Translations under genes and position numbers: made by a program
DNA from: Xanthomonas bonasiae
GTDB taxonomy: Bacteria > Pseudomonadota > Gammaproteobacteria > Xanthomonadales > Xanthomonadaceae
Length of the DNA stretch: 64,000 bases
Direction: 5' to 3'
Assembly (NCBI RefSeq): GCF_017163705.1
Contig: NZ_JAFIWB010000003.1
Coordinates: 186,001-250,000 of the forward strand
Shown: piece by piece, positions 1-8,997 of the stretch
Numbering within the stretch: position 1 is the first letter of the stretch
Layout: each line of letters opens with the position of its first letter
Notes under the pieces: generated by a model
What the model saw: the letters and a program-made list of their open reading frames with translations, nothing else
Databases searched by the model: none
What the model was told of the DNA's origin: nothing

Positions 1-387
1 CAGATGCAGCTGTCGCAGCGGCGGATGATGGAGGCGGTGCCCAGCGCCGACGTGGTGGTGGTCAACCCCACCCACTACGCGGTGGCGCTGAAATACGAGA
101 GCGGCCGCATGCGCGCCCCGACCGTCGTCGCCAAGGGCGTGGACGAACTGGCCTTCCGCATCCGCGAGATCAGCGAGCAGCACCGCGTCGCAGTGGTGTC
201 TGCGCCACCTTTGGCACGCGCCTTGTATCGGGAAGGGCAACTCGGCAAGGAAATTCCCGTGAGACTGTATTCGGCGGTGGCCCAGATCCTCTCCTACGTC
301 TACCAGCTGCGCTCCTGGCGCAGCGGGCCGATGCCGCCGTTGCCGCCGTTGGAGGTCGATGAATTCGCCCCGGGGAGCAAGCCGTGA
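1..387 (+). CDS. flhB: FlhB, flagellar export gate protein, C-terminal part (5' end outside the window)
   Basis: The frame is open from the first base, so only the last 128 residues are present. FlhB is the inner-membrane export-gate protein of the flagellar type III secretion system and switches export from rod/hook to filament substrates. This segment is the cytoplasmic domain. It contains the NPTH self-cleavage site at bases 64-75, followed by YAVALKYESG, and later the typical PPLARALYREG and LGKEIP motifs. It ends in a proline-rich tail. The TGA stop (385-387) overlaps the GTG start of flhA (384-386), which suggests translational coupling. Identification is firm; only the missing N-terminal membrane part cannot be judged. 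Confidence 0.95.
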   Translation, partial: QMQLSQRRMMEAVPSADVVVVNPTHYAVALKYESGRMRAPTVVAKGVDELAFRIREISEQHRVAVVSAPPLARALYREGQLGKEIPVRLYSAVAQILSYVYQLRSWRSGPMPPLPPLEVDEFAPGSKP

Positions 388-2468
388 GCCAGCCTGCCGC
401 GCAGATGAACACGCGCAAGATGATGGACATGATCAAGCACGGCCTGGGCGCGCCGGTGATCGTGATGGCGATGCTGGCGATGGTCGTGGTGCCGCTGGCC
501 GCGCCGGTGCTGGATGCGCTGTTCACCTTCAACATCGCGATCTCGCTGATGGTGCTGCTGGCGGTGGTCTACGTGAAGCGGCCGCTGGAGTTCAGCATCT
601 TCCCGATCGTGCTGCTGATGACCACGATGCTGCGCCTGGCGCTGAACGTGGCCTCCACCCGCGTGATCCTGATCAACGGCCAGGACGGCCACGGCGCCGC
701 CGGCAAGGTCATCGAGGCGTTCGGCGAGTTCGTGATCGGCGGCAACTACGCGGTCGGCATCGTGGTGTTCGCGATCCTGACCATCATCAACTTCGTGGTC
801 ATCACCAAGGGCGCCGGGCGCGTGTCGGAAGTGACCGCGCGCTTCATCCTCGACGCCATGCCCGGCAAGCAGATGGCGATCGACGCCGACCTCAACGCCG
901 GCCTGCTGACCCGCGAGGAAGCCAAGGCCCGGCGCGAGGAGGTGCGCGAGGAAGCGGACTTCTACGGTTCGATGGACGGCGCCAGCAAGTTCATCCGCGG
1001 CGACGCCATCGCCGGCATCCTGATCCTGTTCATCAACCTGATCGGCGGCATGGCGGTCGGCGTCCTGCAGCACGGCATGCCGGTGGCGCAGGCCGCGTCC
1101 ACCTACACCCTGCTGTCGATCGGCGACGGCCTGGTGGCGCAGCTGCCGGCGCTGCTGGTGTCCTCGGCGGTGGCGATGCTGGTCACCCGCGCCTCGCGCT
1201 CGCAGGACATGGGCGCCTCGATGATGGGCCAGGTGTTCGGCCAGCACAAAGCGCTGGCGGTGGCCGCGGCGATCATGGGCCTGGTCGGCCTGGTCCCGGG
1301 CATGCCCAACGTCGCTTTCTTGACGCTGGCGCTGATCCTGGGCCTGCTGGCCTGGAAGATGTGGAAGCGCAGCCTGCTGCCGGAAGAAGCCAAGCCGGAT
1401 CCGGCGCAGCAGGCGGCCAGCGCCGGCGCGCAGGCCAACGCCGAACTGGGCTGGGACGAACTGCGCCCGATCGATCCGCTGGGCCTGGAGGTCGGCTACC
1501 GGCTGATCCCGCTGGTGGACAAGGCCCAGGGCGGCGAGCTGATGGCACGGATCAAGGGCGTGCGCCGCAAGCTGACCCAGGACATCGGCTTCCTGATCCC
1601 GCCGGTGCACATCCGCGACAACCTGGAGCTGCCGGCCAACGCCTACCGCCTGCTGGTGCACGGGGTGCCGGTGGCCACCGCCGACATCCACCCCGATCGC
1701 GAACTGGCGCTGGACCCGGGCGGCGCGCTGGGCAAGATCGACGGCATCGCCGGCAAGGACCCCGCGTTCGGCCTGGACGCGATCTGGATCCAGCCGCACC
1801 AGCGCGCCCAGGCCGAGACCATGGGCTACACCGTGGTCGACCCGGCCACCGTGATCGCCACCCACCTGTCGCACCTGATCCGCGAGCACGCCCCGGAACT
1901 GCTCGGCCACGAAGAGGTGCAGCAGTTGCTGGCCACGCTGGCCAAGAGCGCGCCGAAGCTGGTCGAGGACCTCACCCCGAAGGCGCTGCCGCTGTCGGTG
2001 GTGGTGCGCGTGCTGCAGAACCTGCTGATCGAGAAGATCCCGGTGCGGCAGCTGCGCAAGATCGTCGAGGCGCTGGTCGAGCACGCCCCGCAGAGTCAGG
2101 AACCCGGCGCGTTGACCGCGGCGGTGCGCAATGCGCTGGGCCGTTTCATCGTCCAGGAAATCGCCGGAATGTCGGCGGAGCTGCCGGTGTTCACCCTGGC
2201 CCCGCAATTGGAACGTGTCTTGCAAGACTCTACCCAAGGCAACGGTGCCGCGCTGGAACCCGGCCTGGCCGAGCGACTGCACCAGAGCCTGGCCGAATGC
2301 GTCAGCAAGCAGGAAGCCCGCAACGAACCGGCGGTGGTGCTGGTCCCGGCGCAAGTCCGCGCCGCGCTGGCCAGGCTGGTCCGCCACAGCGTCCCCTCGC
2401 TGTCGGTGCTGTCCTACAGCGAGGTACCGGAAGACAAGCGGCTGAAGCTGGTCGGGACGATCAGCTGA
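384..2468 (+). CDS. flhA: FlhA, flagellar export apparatus protein
   Basis: FlhA (694 aa) forms the nonameric ring of the flagellar export gate in the inner membrane and receives substrate-chaperone complexes. The first ~330 residues hold a set of hydrophobic helices, and the FHIPEP-family signature RVSEVTARFILDAMPGKQM lies near residue 148. The remaining half is the soluble docking domain, including LVDKAQGGELMARI and DIGFLIPPVHIRDNL. Length matches the family (about 690-700 aa). The start is GTG at 384, overlapping the flhB stop; no ATG nearby keeps the MSQPAAQMNTRKMM N-terminus. It is followed by 176 bp containing inverted repeat sequence before flhF. Confidence 0.96.
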   Translation: MSQPAAQMNTRKMMDMIKHGLGAPVIVMAMLAMVVVPLAAPVLDALFTFNIAISLMVLLAVVYVKRPLEFSIFPIVLLMTTMLRLALNVASTRVILINGQDGHGAAGKVIEAFGEFVIGGNYAVGIVVFAILTIINFVVITKGAGRVSEVTARFILDAMPGKQMAIDADLNAGLLTREEAKARREEVREEADFYGSMDGASKFIRGDAIAGILILFINLIGGMAVGVLQHGMPVAQAASTYTLLSIGDGLVAQLPALLVSSAVAMLVTRASRSQDMGASMMGQVFGQHKALAVAAAIMGLVGLVPGMPNVAFLTLALILGLLAWKMWKRSLLPEEAKPDPAQQAASAGAQANAELGWDELRPIDPLGLEVGYRLIPLVDKAQGGELMARIKGVRRKLTQDIGFLIPPVHIRDNLELPANAYRLLVHGVPVATADIHPDRELALDPGGALGKIDGIAGKDPAFGLDAIWIQPHQRAQAETMGYTVVDPATVIATHLSHLIREHAPELLGHEEVQQLLATLAKSAPKLVEDLTPKALPLSVVVRVLQNLLIEKIPVRQLRKIVEALVEHAPQSQEPGALTAAVRNALGRFIVQEIAGMSAELPVFTLAPQLERVLQDSTQGNGAALEPGLAERLHQSLAECVSKQEARNEPAVVLVPAQVRAALARLVRHSVPSLSVLSYSEVPEDKRLKLVGTIS

Positions 2469-2644
2469 CAGGCAGGGATTGGTGATTTGGGATACGGGAT
2501 TCGCAACAGCGGGTCCCGCGAGCGGAGAGAGACAGCAGTGAAACGATCGAAGACAACCAGAGCAAGGCGACCGGATGCCAGCCGCGCAATGGCGGCATCC
2601 GCGACCAATCCCCAATCCCCACTCCCGAATCCCGGTTTCCACCC
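2469..2644. repeat. Inverted GGGATTGG/GGGATTCG-type intergenic repeat between flhA and flhF
   Basis: The left half carries GGGATTGGTGATTTGGGATA and CGGGATTCGCAACAGCGGG (2477-2516). The right half carries the complementary CCAATCCCCAATCCCC and CTCCCGAATCCCGG (2605-2637). The two halves could pair into a long imperfect stem. The same sequence family occurs at 8690-8960. Such short dispersed repeats are common between Xanthomonas genes. No promoter was recognised here, so flhF may be read through from flhA. Confidence 0.6.
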
Positions 2645-4306
2645 ATGAAGATCAAACGCTTCGTAGCCCCCGACATGCGCACCGCGTTCCGCATGGTCCG
2701 CGACGAGCACGGTCCGGATGCGGTGATCCTGTCCAACCGGCGCACCGACGAGGGCATCGAGATCGTCGCCGCCAGCAACTACGACGAAGCCCTGGTGCAG
2801 CAGGCGCTGGACGCGGCGCGTCCGGAAGAGGCGGCGCCGCGGCTGCAGGTGTCGGCCGCCAATCCGGCGCCGCGTGCGGCCAAGGCCGCCGCCAACCCGG
2901 CGATGGCGATGATGGCCGCGATCAGCGAGCGCCGCGCCCCGGCCGCCGCCATGGCCGGCGCCGGCAGCGGCGCGAGCGTGGCGCAGGCCGCGCCGGCGCG
3001 GCCGCTGACCCAGCCCGCCGCGATCGCCGCTTCGGCGATGCCCGCCGGCACCGCGCCGGCGCCGAGCCGCCCCGCCGCCGCGCCGCGGGCCCCTGCCCCG
3101 GCCCAGCCAACCGCCCCCTTCGCCGAATTCCGCATTCCCGAGGACGTGTTCCGCAACGCACCGATCAGCGTGCCGATGCCCAGCCCGTTCGCCGCCCCGG
3201 CCGCCGCTGCCAGCGCCGCCGCGATCGCCGCCGACGTGCCGGCCTGGCTCGAGGACATCGCCGCCGTGTCGCTGACCCCGGCCGCCGCGCCGGGCGCCGC
3301 GAACGTGGTGCCGCTGCCGGCCGCGGCGCCGGCGGCCAGCGCCGGGATGCCGGCGGCGCCGACGCTGGCGCCGGTGGCGAGCTTCCCCGGCGTGCAGAAC
3401 GACGAACAATTGACTCAGCTGCGCGACGAACTGGCGCTGATGCGGCAGATGATCGAGCGCGAGATGAACCGGCTCACCGACGAACGCCTGCGCGGCTCGC
3501 CGGTGCGCGCCCAGGCGCTGGAGCTGATGGACGACTACGGCTTCGACAGCGGCCTGACCCGCGACGTGGTGATGCAGATCCCCGCCGACCTGGAGCTGCA
3601 CCGCGGCCGCGGGCTGATGCTGGGGCTGCTGTCCAAGCGCCTGCCGATCGCCCCGCTGGACCCGATCGAGGAAGGCGGCGTGATCGCCCTGATCGGCCCC
3701 ACCGGCGCCGGCAAGACCACCACCATCGCCAAGCTGGCCTCGCGCTTCCTGGAGCGCCACGCCGCCCGCGACGTGGCCCTGGTCACCACCGATACCATCC
3801 GCGTCGGCGGCCGCGAACAGCTGCACAGCTACGGCCGCCAGCTCGGCATCGCCGTGCACGAGGCCGACAGCGACGCCGCCCTGCAGCAGCTGCTGGAGCG
3901 CCTGCGCGACTACAAGCTGGTGCTGATCGACACCGCCGGCATGGGCCAGCGCGACCGCGCCCTGGCCGCACAGCTGCACTGGCTGCGCGCCTCGCGAGTG
4001 GTCCGGTCCTTGCTAGTACTCCCTGCCAACGCTCATTTCTCCGACCTGGACGAGGTGGTGCGCCGGTTTGCCGGCGCCGATCCGCAGGGGGTGATCTTGA
4101 CCAAGCTGGATGAAACCGGGCGGTTTGGCAGTGCCCTGTCGGTGGTCGCGGACCACCGGCTTCCCATCACCTGGGTGACCGATGGTCAGCGCGTGCCGGA
4201 CGACCTGCACCGCGCCAACGCCGCCAGCCTGGTATTGCGCCTTGAAGATTTGCGGCGCGCTGCCGATAAGCCCTGTACTCCGGAGCAGAACCATGCCGTC
4301 GCGTGA
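2645..4306 (+). CDS. flhF: FlhF, SRP-type GTPase controlling flagellar placement
   Basis: FlhF (553 aa) is a signal-recognition-particle-type GTPase that marks the cell pole for flagellar assembly. The N-terminal basic B domain starts MKIKRFVAPDMRTAFRMV. Residues ~60-250 are a long Ala/Pro-rich low-complexity linker. The NG domain follows, with the P-loop GPTGAGKTTT near residues 351-360, DTIRVGGREQL, the switch motif LIDTAGMGQRD and TKLDETGRFG. It is longer than many homologues because of the linker. The 3' end overlaps flhG by 14 bases. Together with flhG it suggests polar flagellation. Confidence 0.95.
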   Translation: MKIKRFVAPDMRTAFRMVRDEHGPDAVILSNRRTDEGIEIVAASNYDEALVQQALDAARPEEAAPRLQVSAANPAPRAAKAAANPAMAMMAAISERRAPAAAMAGAGSGASVAQAAPARPLTQPAAIAASAMPAGTAPAPSRPAAAPRAPAPAQPTAPFAEFRIPEDVFRNAPISVPMPSPFAAPAAAASAAAIAADVPAWLEDIAAVSLTPAAAPGAANVVPLPAAAPAASAGMPAAPTLAPVASFPGVQNDEQLTQLRDELALMRQMIEREMNRLTDERLRGSPVRAQALELMDDYGFDSGLTRDVVMQIPADLELHRGRGLMLGLLSKRLPIAPLDPIEEGGVIALIGPTGAGKTTTIAKLASRFLERHAARDVALVTTDTIRVGGREQLHSYGRQLGIAVHEADSDAALQQLLERLRDYKLVLIDTAGMGQRDRALAAQLHWLRASRVVRSLLVLPANAHFSDLDEVVRRFAGADPQGVILTKLDETGRFGSALSVVADHRLPITWVTDGQRVPDDLHRANAASLVLRLEDLRRAADKPCTPEQNHAVA

Positions 4307-5177
4307 TTACGCCAATCTGACCAATGCCTTCCCCCTGTCGGCAACGCGCAGCGAACCGCTCGGCCCGGTGCGCACGATCGCCGTGACCGGCGGCAAGGGC
4401 GGCGTCGGCAAGACCAACATCTCGGTCAACCTGTCGATGGCGCTGGCCGACATGGGCAAGCGCACCCTGCTGCTGGACGCCGACCTCGGCCTGGCCAACG
4501 TCGACGTGCTGCTCGGGCTGACCCCCAAGTTCACCCTGGCCGACCTGGTCGCCGGGCGCTGCACCCTGGAAGAGGTGCTGATCGACATGCCCAACGGGCT
4601 GATGGTGGTGCCCGCCGCCTCCGGTCGCCGGCACATGGCCGAGCTGCCGCCGGCCCAGCACGTCGGTCTGGTCAACGTGTTCTCCGAGCTCAAGCGCGAG
4701 CTGGACGTGATGATCATCGACACCGCGGCCGGCATCACCGACAGCGTGCTGACCTTCTGCCAGGCCGCGCAGGACGCGGTGGTGGTGGTCTGCGACGAGC
4801 CGGCCTCGATCACCGACGCCTACGCGCTGATCAAGGTGCTGTCGCGCGAACGCGGCGTGGACCGGGTGCAGATCGTCGCCAACATGGTCCGCGATCTCAA
4901 CGAAGGCCGCCTGCTGTACGACAAGCTGAGCCGGGTGTGCGAGAAGTTCCTCGGCGACGTGTCGCTGAACTACCTGGGCTGCGTGCCGCAGGACGACTGG
5001 CTGCGCCTGGCGGTGCAGCGCCAGCAGCCGGTGGTCAAGGCCTACCCGTCCAGCCCGTCGGCGCAGGCGATCGCCGAGATCGCCCGCCGCACCTCGCGCT
5101 GGCAGGCGCCGACCGTGCCGCGCGGCAACGTCGAGTTCTTCGTCGAACGGATCATCCAGCGGGGGGTCGCCGCATGA
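4293..5177 (+). CDS. flhG: FlhG (FleN), MinD-like ATPase limiting flagellar number
   Basis: A 294-aa MinD/ParA-family ATPase that partners FlhF and restrains flagellar number, in Pseudomonas by antagonising FleQ. The deviant Walker A motif GGKGGVGKTN is at residues 33-42, followed by LLLDADLGLANVDVLLG and MIIDTAAGITDSVL. The ATG at 4293 was chosen because GGAG precedes it (4282-4285) and the protein then begins MPSRDYANLTNAF, a normal FleN N-terminus. An upstream in-frame extension would lie inside flhF. The stop TGA (5175-5177) overlaps the fliA ATG. Alternative MinD-like functions are unlikely given the neighbours. Confidence 0.94.
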   Translation: MPSRDYANLTNAFPLSATRSEPLGPVRTIAVTGGKGGVGKTNISVNLSMALADMGKRTLLLDADLGLANVDVLLGLTPKFTLADLVAGRCTLEEVLIDMPNGLMVVPAASGRRHMAELPPAQHVGLVNVFSELKRELDVMIIDTAAGITDSVLTFCQAAQDAVVVVCDEPASITDAYALIKVLSRERGVDRVQIVANMVRDLNEGRLLYDKLSRVCEKFLGDVSLNYLGCVPQDDWLRLAVQRQQPVVKAYPSSPSAQAIAEIARRTSRWQAPTVPRGNVEFFVERIIQRGVAA

Positions 5178-5923
5178 ACGCCGCCGCCCAGTACCGCGCC
5201 GTGCAGCGCAACAGTTCCAACGACTACATCGCCCAGCATTCGGACCTGGTGCGGCGCATCGCCCACCACCTGGCGGCGCGGCTGCCGGCCAGCGTCGAGA
5301 TCGACGACCTGATCCAGGCCGGCATGATCGGCCTGATCGAGGCCTCGCGCAGCTACGACGCCGACCAGGGCGCCTCGTTCGAGACCTACGCCTCGATCCG
5401 CATCCGCGGCTCGATGATCGACGAGATCCGCCGCGGCGACTGGGTGCCGCGTTCGGTGCACCGCCGCGCCCGCGACGCCGCCTCGGCGATCCGCAAGATC
5501 GAGCAGAGCACCGGCCGCGCCGCCGCCGCCAACGAAGTGGCCGCGGCGATGGACATGCCGCTTCCCGAATACCTGCGATTGATGGAAGATGCCGCGCGCG
5601 GCCAGGTGCTGAGCCTGGAGTCGCGGGTCGAAGACCACGGCGAGCTGGACACCATCGCCAAGGGCGGGCCCAATCCGCAGCAGATGCTGGAGCGCAGCGA
5701 GTTCGGGCGCGAACTGGGCAAGGCGATCGCGCAGCTGCCCGAGCGCGAGCAGCTGGTACTGTCGCTGTACTACGAACAAGAATTGAACTTGAAGGAAATC
5801 GGCGCGGTGCTCGGTGTCAGCGAGTCGCGCGTCTGCCAGATCCACGGCCAGGCCACGGTACGCTTGCGCGGACGCTTGAAAGCGTTCGAAGCGGCGGACG
5901 CCGGCCTGGAAGACGAAGAATAA
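5174..5923 (+). CDS. fliA: FliA, sigma-28 factor for flagellar late genes
   Basis: FliA (249 aa) is the alternative sigma factor of late flagellar and chemotaxis genes. Region 2 reads DDLIQAGMIGLIEASRSYD then FETYASIRIRGSMIDEIR, the -10 recognition and core-binding segment. Region 4 reads LKEIGAVLGVSESRVCQIHG, a helix-turn-helix for the -35 element. The ATG at 5174 overlaps the flhG stop (ATGA), implying coupled translation. This protein is the probable reader of the many TNAA(N4)-N11-GCCGNTA sites found upstream of receptor genes in this window. FlgM, its anti-sigma factor, is not encoded here. Confidence 0.96.
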   Translation: MNAAAQYRAVQRNSSNDYIAQHSDLVRRIAHHLAARLPASVEIDDLIQAGMIGLIEASRSYDADQGASFETYASIRIRGSMIDEIRRGDWVPRSVHRRARDAASAIRKIEQSTGRAAAANEVAAAMDMPLPEYLRLMEDAARGQVLSLESRVEDHGELDTIAKGGPNPQQMLERSEFGRELGKAIAQLPEREQLVLSLYYEQELNLKEIGAVLGVSESRVCQIHGQATVRLRGRLKAFEAADAGLEDEE

Positions 5924-5941
5924 GACCCAAGGGAGTTAGCG

Positions 5942-6334
5942 GTGAACAAGAACATGCGGATTTTGATCGTGGACGATTTCTCGACGATGCGGCGCATCGT
6001 CAAGAATCTGCTCGGCGATCTGGGCTTCACCAACACTGCAGAGGCCGAAGACGGCAACAGTGCGCTGGCGGCACTGCGCTCGGCACCGTTCGAGTTCGTG
6101 GTCACCGACTGGAACATGCCCGGCATGACCGGCATCGACCTGCTGCGCAACATCCGTGCCGACGACAAGCTCAAGCACCTGCCGGTGCTGATGGTGACCG
6201 CCGAGGCCAAGCGCGAGCAGATCATCGAGGCGGCGCAGTGCGGCGTGAACGGCTACATCATCAAGCCGTTCACCGCGCAGACGCTGCAGGAGAAGCTGGG
6301 CAAGATCTTCGAACGCCTGGGAGCGACCGCCTGA
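5942..6334 (+). CDS. cheY: CheY, chemotaxis response regulator (first copy)
   Basis: A single-domain receiver of 130 aa. The acidic pocket is D11-D12, the phosphoacceptor D56 lies in [12 protein letters not shown], followed by T86 in MVTAEAK and K108 in YIIKPFTAQ. These patterns are very close to enteric CheY, which binds the flagellar switch FliM when phosphorylated. The start is GTG at 5942, preceded by AAGGGAG (5929-5935). It lies 18 bp after fliA and its stop overlaps the cheZ start (TGATG), so it belongs to a fliA-cheY-cheZ-cheA unit. Confidence 0.95.
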   Translation: MNKNMRILIVDDFSTMRRIVKNLLGDLGFTNTAEAEDGNSALAALRSAPFEFVVTDWNMPGMTGIDLLRNIRADDKLKHLPVLMVTAEAKREQIIEAAQCGVNGYIIKPFTAQTLQEKLGKIFERLGATA

Positions 6335-6942
6335 TGCAAGCCACCGCCGAACGCAGCGCCCTGATCGAACGCCTGCAAGGTGCGCTGGACGCACTGGAGC
6401 GCGGCGACGAAACCGCCTGGCGCAAGGAAATCGACACGCTCGCCGCGTGGCGCACGCGGCCGATGATGCAGGGCCTGAGCCGGCTGGCGCGCGACCTGGG
6501 CCAGGCGCTCGGCGAGCTGCCCACCATTCCCTCCGAAGCCGGCGAGCTGGACGACGCCTGCTCGCGCCTGGACCACGTGGTGGCGATGACCGAACAGGCC
6601 AGCCACCGCACCCTGGACCTGGCCGAGGAATGCCGCGCGCTGGCCGACCAGCTGCGCGCCGGCGGCCTGACCGGCGACCAGGGCGAGATCCTCGACAAGA
6701 TCCGCCACAACCTCACCGAGATGGCCCTGGCGCAGAGCTTCCAGGACCTGACCGGGCAGATCATCCGCCGCGTGGCGACCATCGTGCGCCGCGTGCACGA
6801 GGGCTTCGGCGCGCTCGGCCTGCCGCCGAAGGAAGACAAGAAGCCCGACGGCAGCCTGGCCGGCCCGGCGCTGGCCGGGCTGGACCGCCACGGCGTGTCG
6901 CAGAACGACGCCGACGACCTGCTGTCCGGACTGGGGCTGTAA
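6334..6942 (+). CDS. cheZ: CheZ, CheY-phosphate phosphatase
   Basis: A 202-aa helical protein that speeds dephosphorylation of CheY-P. The catalytic segment AQSFQDLTGQIIRRV is present, with D138 and Q142 in the places of enteric D143 and Q147. The C-terminal NDADDLLSGLGL matches the CheY-binding tail of CheZ. The ATG at 6334 shares its A with the cheY stop. No other CheY phosphatase (CheC/CheX type) was seen in the window, so CheZ may serve both CheY copies. Confidence 0.94.
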   Translation: MQATAERSALIERLQGALDALERGDETAWRKEIDTLAAWRTRPMMQGLSRLARDLGQALGELPTIPSEAGELDDACSRLDHVVAMTEQASHRTLDLAEECRALADQLRAGGLTGDQGEILDKIRHNLTEMALAQSFQDLTGQIIRRVATIVRRVHEGFGALGLPPKEDKKPDGSLAGPALAGLDRHGVSQNDADDLLSGLGL

Positions 6943-6946
6943 TCCG

Positions 6947-8680
6947 ATGAGCGCCGTGCCCGACGACATCGCTGCCGACTTCATCATCGAGGCCCAGGAA
7001 ATCCTGGACCGGCTCGGCGAGCAGTTGGTGTCGCTGGAGCAGGCGCCCGAGGACAGCGACCAGCTCAACGCGGTGTTCCGCGGTTTCCACACGCTCAAGG
7101 GCGGCGCCGGGTTCCTGGCGATCACCCCGATGGTCGAGCTGTGCCACGCCGCCGAGGACACCCTGGGCCAGGCCCGTGCCGGCCAGGCCACCCTGCAGGC
7201 GCGGCACTTCGACGCCGCGCAGCAGTCGCTGGACTACCTGCAGTCGATGCTCGACGCGTTCGGCAGCGGCAACGAACCGCCGCGCGCGCCGCAACAGCTG
7301 ATCGCGCAGTTCGCCACCAGCGGCGAAGAGACCGCCGCGCCCAGCGCCAAGGCCGCCGTCGCCGCGCCGCCGCCTGCCGCAGGCGGCAACGGCGACATGA
7401 TCGACGACGACGAATTCGAAGCGTTGCTCGACCAGTTGCACGGCGGTGCCGCACCGGCCGCGCTGCCGGTGCAGGCCGCCGCCCCGCGGCCGGCGCCCAG
7501 CGCCAAGCCCGCCGCTGCGCCCGGCAAGGCCGCAGAACCCGAACACACCGTGCGCGTGGACACCAAGCGCCTGGACGCGATCGTCAACCTGATCGGCGAA
7601 CTGGTGCTGTCGCGCAACCGGCTCAAGACCCTGCGCGTGCGCCTGCGCGACGAAGAACTGGACCGCGCGGTCAGCAGCCTGGACATCGCCACCTCGCGCC
7701 TGCAATCGGCGGTGATGCGCACCCGCATGCAGCCGGTCGGCAAGGTGTTCTCGCGCTTCCCCAAGGTCGCGCGCGACGTCGCCCGCTCCCTGAACAAGGA
7801 AGTGGACCTGGAACTGATCGGCGCCGACACCGAACTGGACCGTAACCTGGTCGAGGCGCTGGCCGATCCGCTGGTGCACCTGGTGCGCAACGCGATCGAT
7901 CACGGCATCGAGACGCCGGCGCTGCGCGAAGCCACCGGCAAGCCGCGCGGCGGCCACGTGCGCCTGTCGGCGCAGCAGGAAGGCGACTACGTCAGCATCG
8001 AAGTGCAGGACGACGGCGCCGGCATCGACCCCGAACGCCTGCGGCAGAAGGCGCGCGAAAAGGGCCTGATCGATCCGGAAGCCGCCGCGCGGCTGACCAC
8101 CGAGGAATGCCTGCACCTGGTGTTCCTGCCCGGTTTCTCGACCAAGTCCGAAGTCACCGACATCTCCGGCCGCGGCGTCGGCATGGACGTGGTGCAGTCG
8201 CGCATCCGCGAACTCAGCGGGCAGATCCAGATCCAGTCCGAACTGGGCCGCGGCAGCCGCTTCCTGATCCGCGTGCCGCTGACCCTGGCGATCCTGCCGA
8301 CCCTGCTGGTGCAGGCCGGCGACACCGTCTATGCACTGCCGCTGGCGCGTGTGGTGGAAGTGCTGCACGCGCCGCGCCGCGCGCTGGGCTGGTTCGACGG
8401 CCGCGCCGTGCTCGACCGGCAATCGCACACCTTGCCGCTGGTGGACCTGCGTCACTGGTTGAACATCGAAGCGCCGGAACTGCCGCTGCTGACCGTGGTG
8501 GTGCTGCAGGCCGGCGAATCGCGCATGGGCCTGGTCGTGGACCAGGTCCGCGGCCGCGAGGAAGTGGTGATCAAGCCGCTGCCGCGCGCACTGCGCGGCC
8601 TGCCCGGCTACGCCGGCGCGACCCTGATCGGCGATGGCCGGCTGGCGTTGATCCTGGATGTGGACGGGTTGAAGAGCTGA
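6947..8680 (+). CDS. cheA: CheA, chemotaxis histidine kinase (first copy, short)
   Basis: CheA1 is a 577-aa cytoplasmic kinase. The HPt domain (1-105) has the phosphorylatable His48 in FRGFHTLKGGAGFL. An Ala/Pro linker (~110-195) contains the acidic patch DDDEFEALLDQLHGG, and no full P2 fold was recognised. Dimerisation starts at TVRVDTKRLDAIVNLIGEL (~201). The ATPase domain has LVHLVRNAIDHGIE (~309), DDGAGID (~355) and GRGVGMDVV (~408). The CheW-like P5 domain runs from ~440 to the end. It lies 4 bp after cheZ. In Pseudomonas the corresponding operon continues with cheB; here cheB is absent and a 317-bp repeat-rich gap follows. Confidence 0.95.
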   Translation: MSAVPDDIAADFIIEAQEILDRLGEQLVSLEQAPEDSDQLNAVFRGFHTLKGGAGFLAITPMVELCHAAEDTLGQARAGQATLQARHFDAAQQSLDYLQSMLDAFGSGNEPPRAPQQLIAQFATSGEETAAPSAKAAVAAPPPAAGGNGDMIDDDEFEALLDQLHGGAAPAALPVQAAAPRPAPSAKPAAAPGKAAEPEHTVRVDTKRLDAIVNLIGELVLSRNRLKTLRVRLRDEELDRAVSSLDIATSRLQSAVMRTRMQPVGKVFSRFPKVARDVARSLNKEVDLELIGADTELDRNLVEALADPLVHLVRNAIDHGIETPALREATGKPRGGHVRLSAQQEGDYVSIEVQDDGAGIDPERLRQKAREKGLIDPEAAARLTTEECLHLVFLPGFSTKSEVTDISGRGVGMDVVQSRIRELSGQIQIQSELGRGSRFLIRVPLTLAILPTLLVQAGDTVYALPLARVVEVLHAPRRALGWFDGRAVLDRQSHTLPLVDLRHWLNIEAPELPLLTVVVLQAGESRMGLVVDQVRGREEVVIKPLPRALRGLPGYAGATLIGDGRLALILDVDGLKS

Positions 8681-8997
8681 TAGAGCCGGGATTGGGGAGT
8701 CGGGATTGGGGATTCGCAACAGCGGGATCCCGCAGGCCGGCCGATATCGCATCGCTCGTTGTAGGAGCGGCTTCAGCCGCGACCCGGTGAAGCCGGGATT
8801 CGGGATTCGGGATTCGGGAATGGGGATTCGGGAATCGCAACAGCGGCTGCCGCTCGAATCCCGGCTCACCGCGGCTGAGGCTGTTCCTCCGACCAGCCGA
8901 TCCACCGTCCGCCTTCGCGCCTTTGCGAATCCCCAATCCCGATTCCCGAATCCCGGCCCCCCATCAAGTCCCAAGCCCGCTGGCCGATACCTCCTGC
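8681..8997. repeat. Repeat-rich gap between cheA and motC
   Basis: No gene is supported in these 317 bp. They contain several copies of GGGATTGGGGATTCG-type sequence (8689-8725, 8795-8835) and the complement (8927-8958). One GTAGGAGCGGCTTCAGCCGCGAC element lies at 8761-8783 and is itself a short palindrome (GCGGCTTCAGCCGC). No sigma-28-like or sigma-54-like site was found, so the promoter for motC is unclear and the gap may have interrupted an ancestral cheA-cheB-motC order. Confidence 0.6.

Noticed and set aside
8689-8960. Repeated GGGATTCGGGATTCGGG sequence as a CRISPR array.
   Set aside because: Units are short, directly abutting and without unique spacers.
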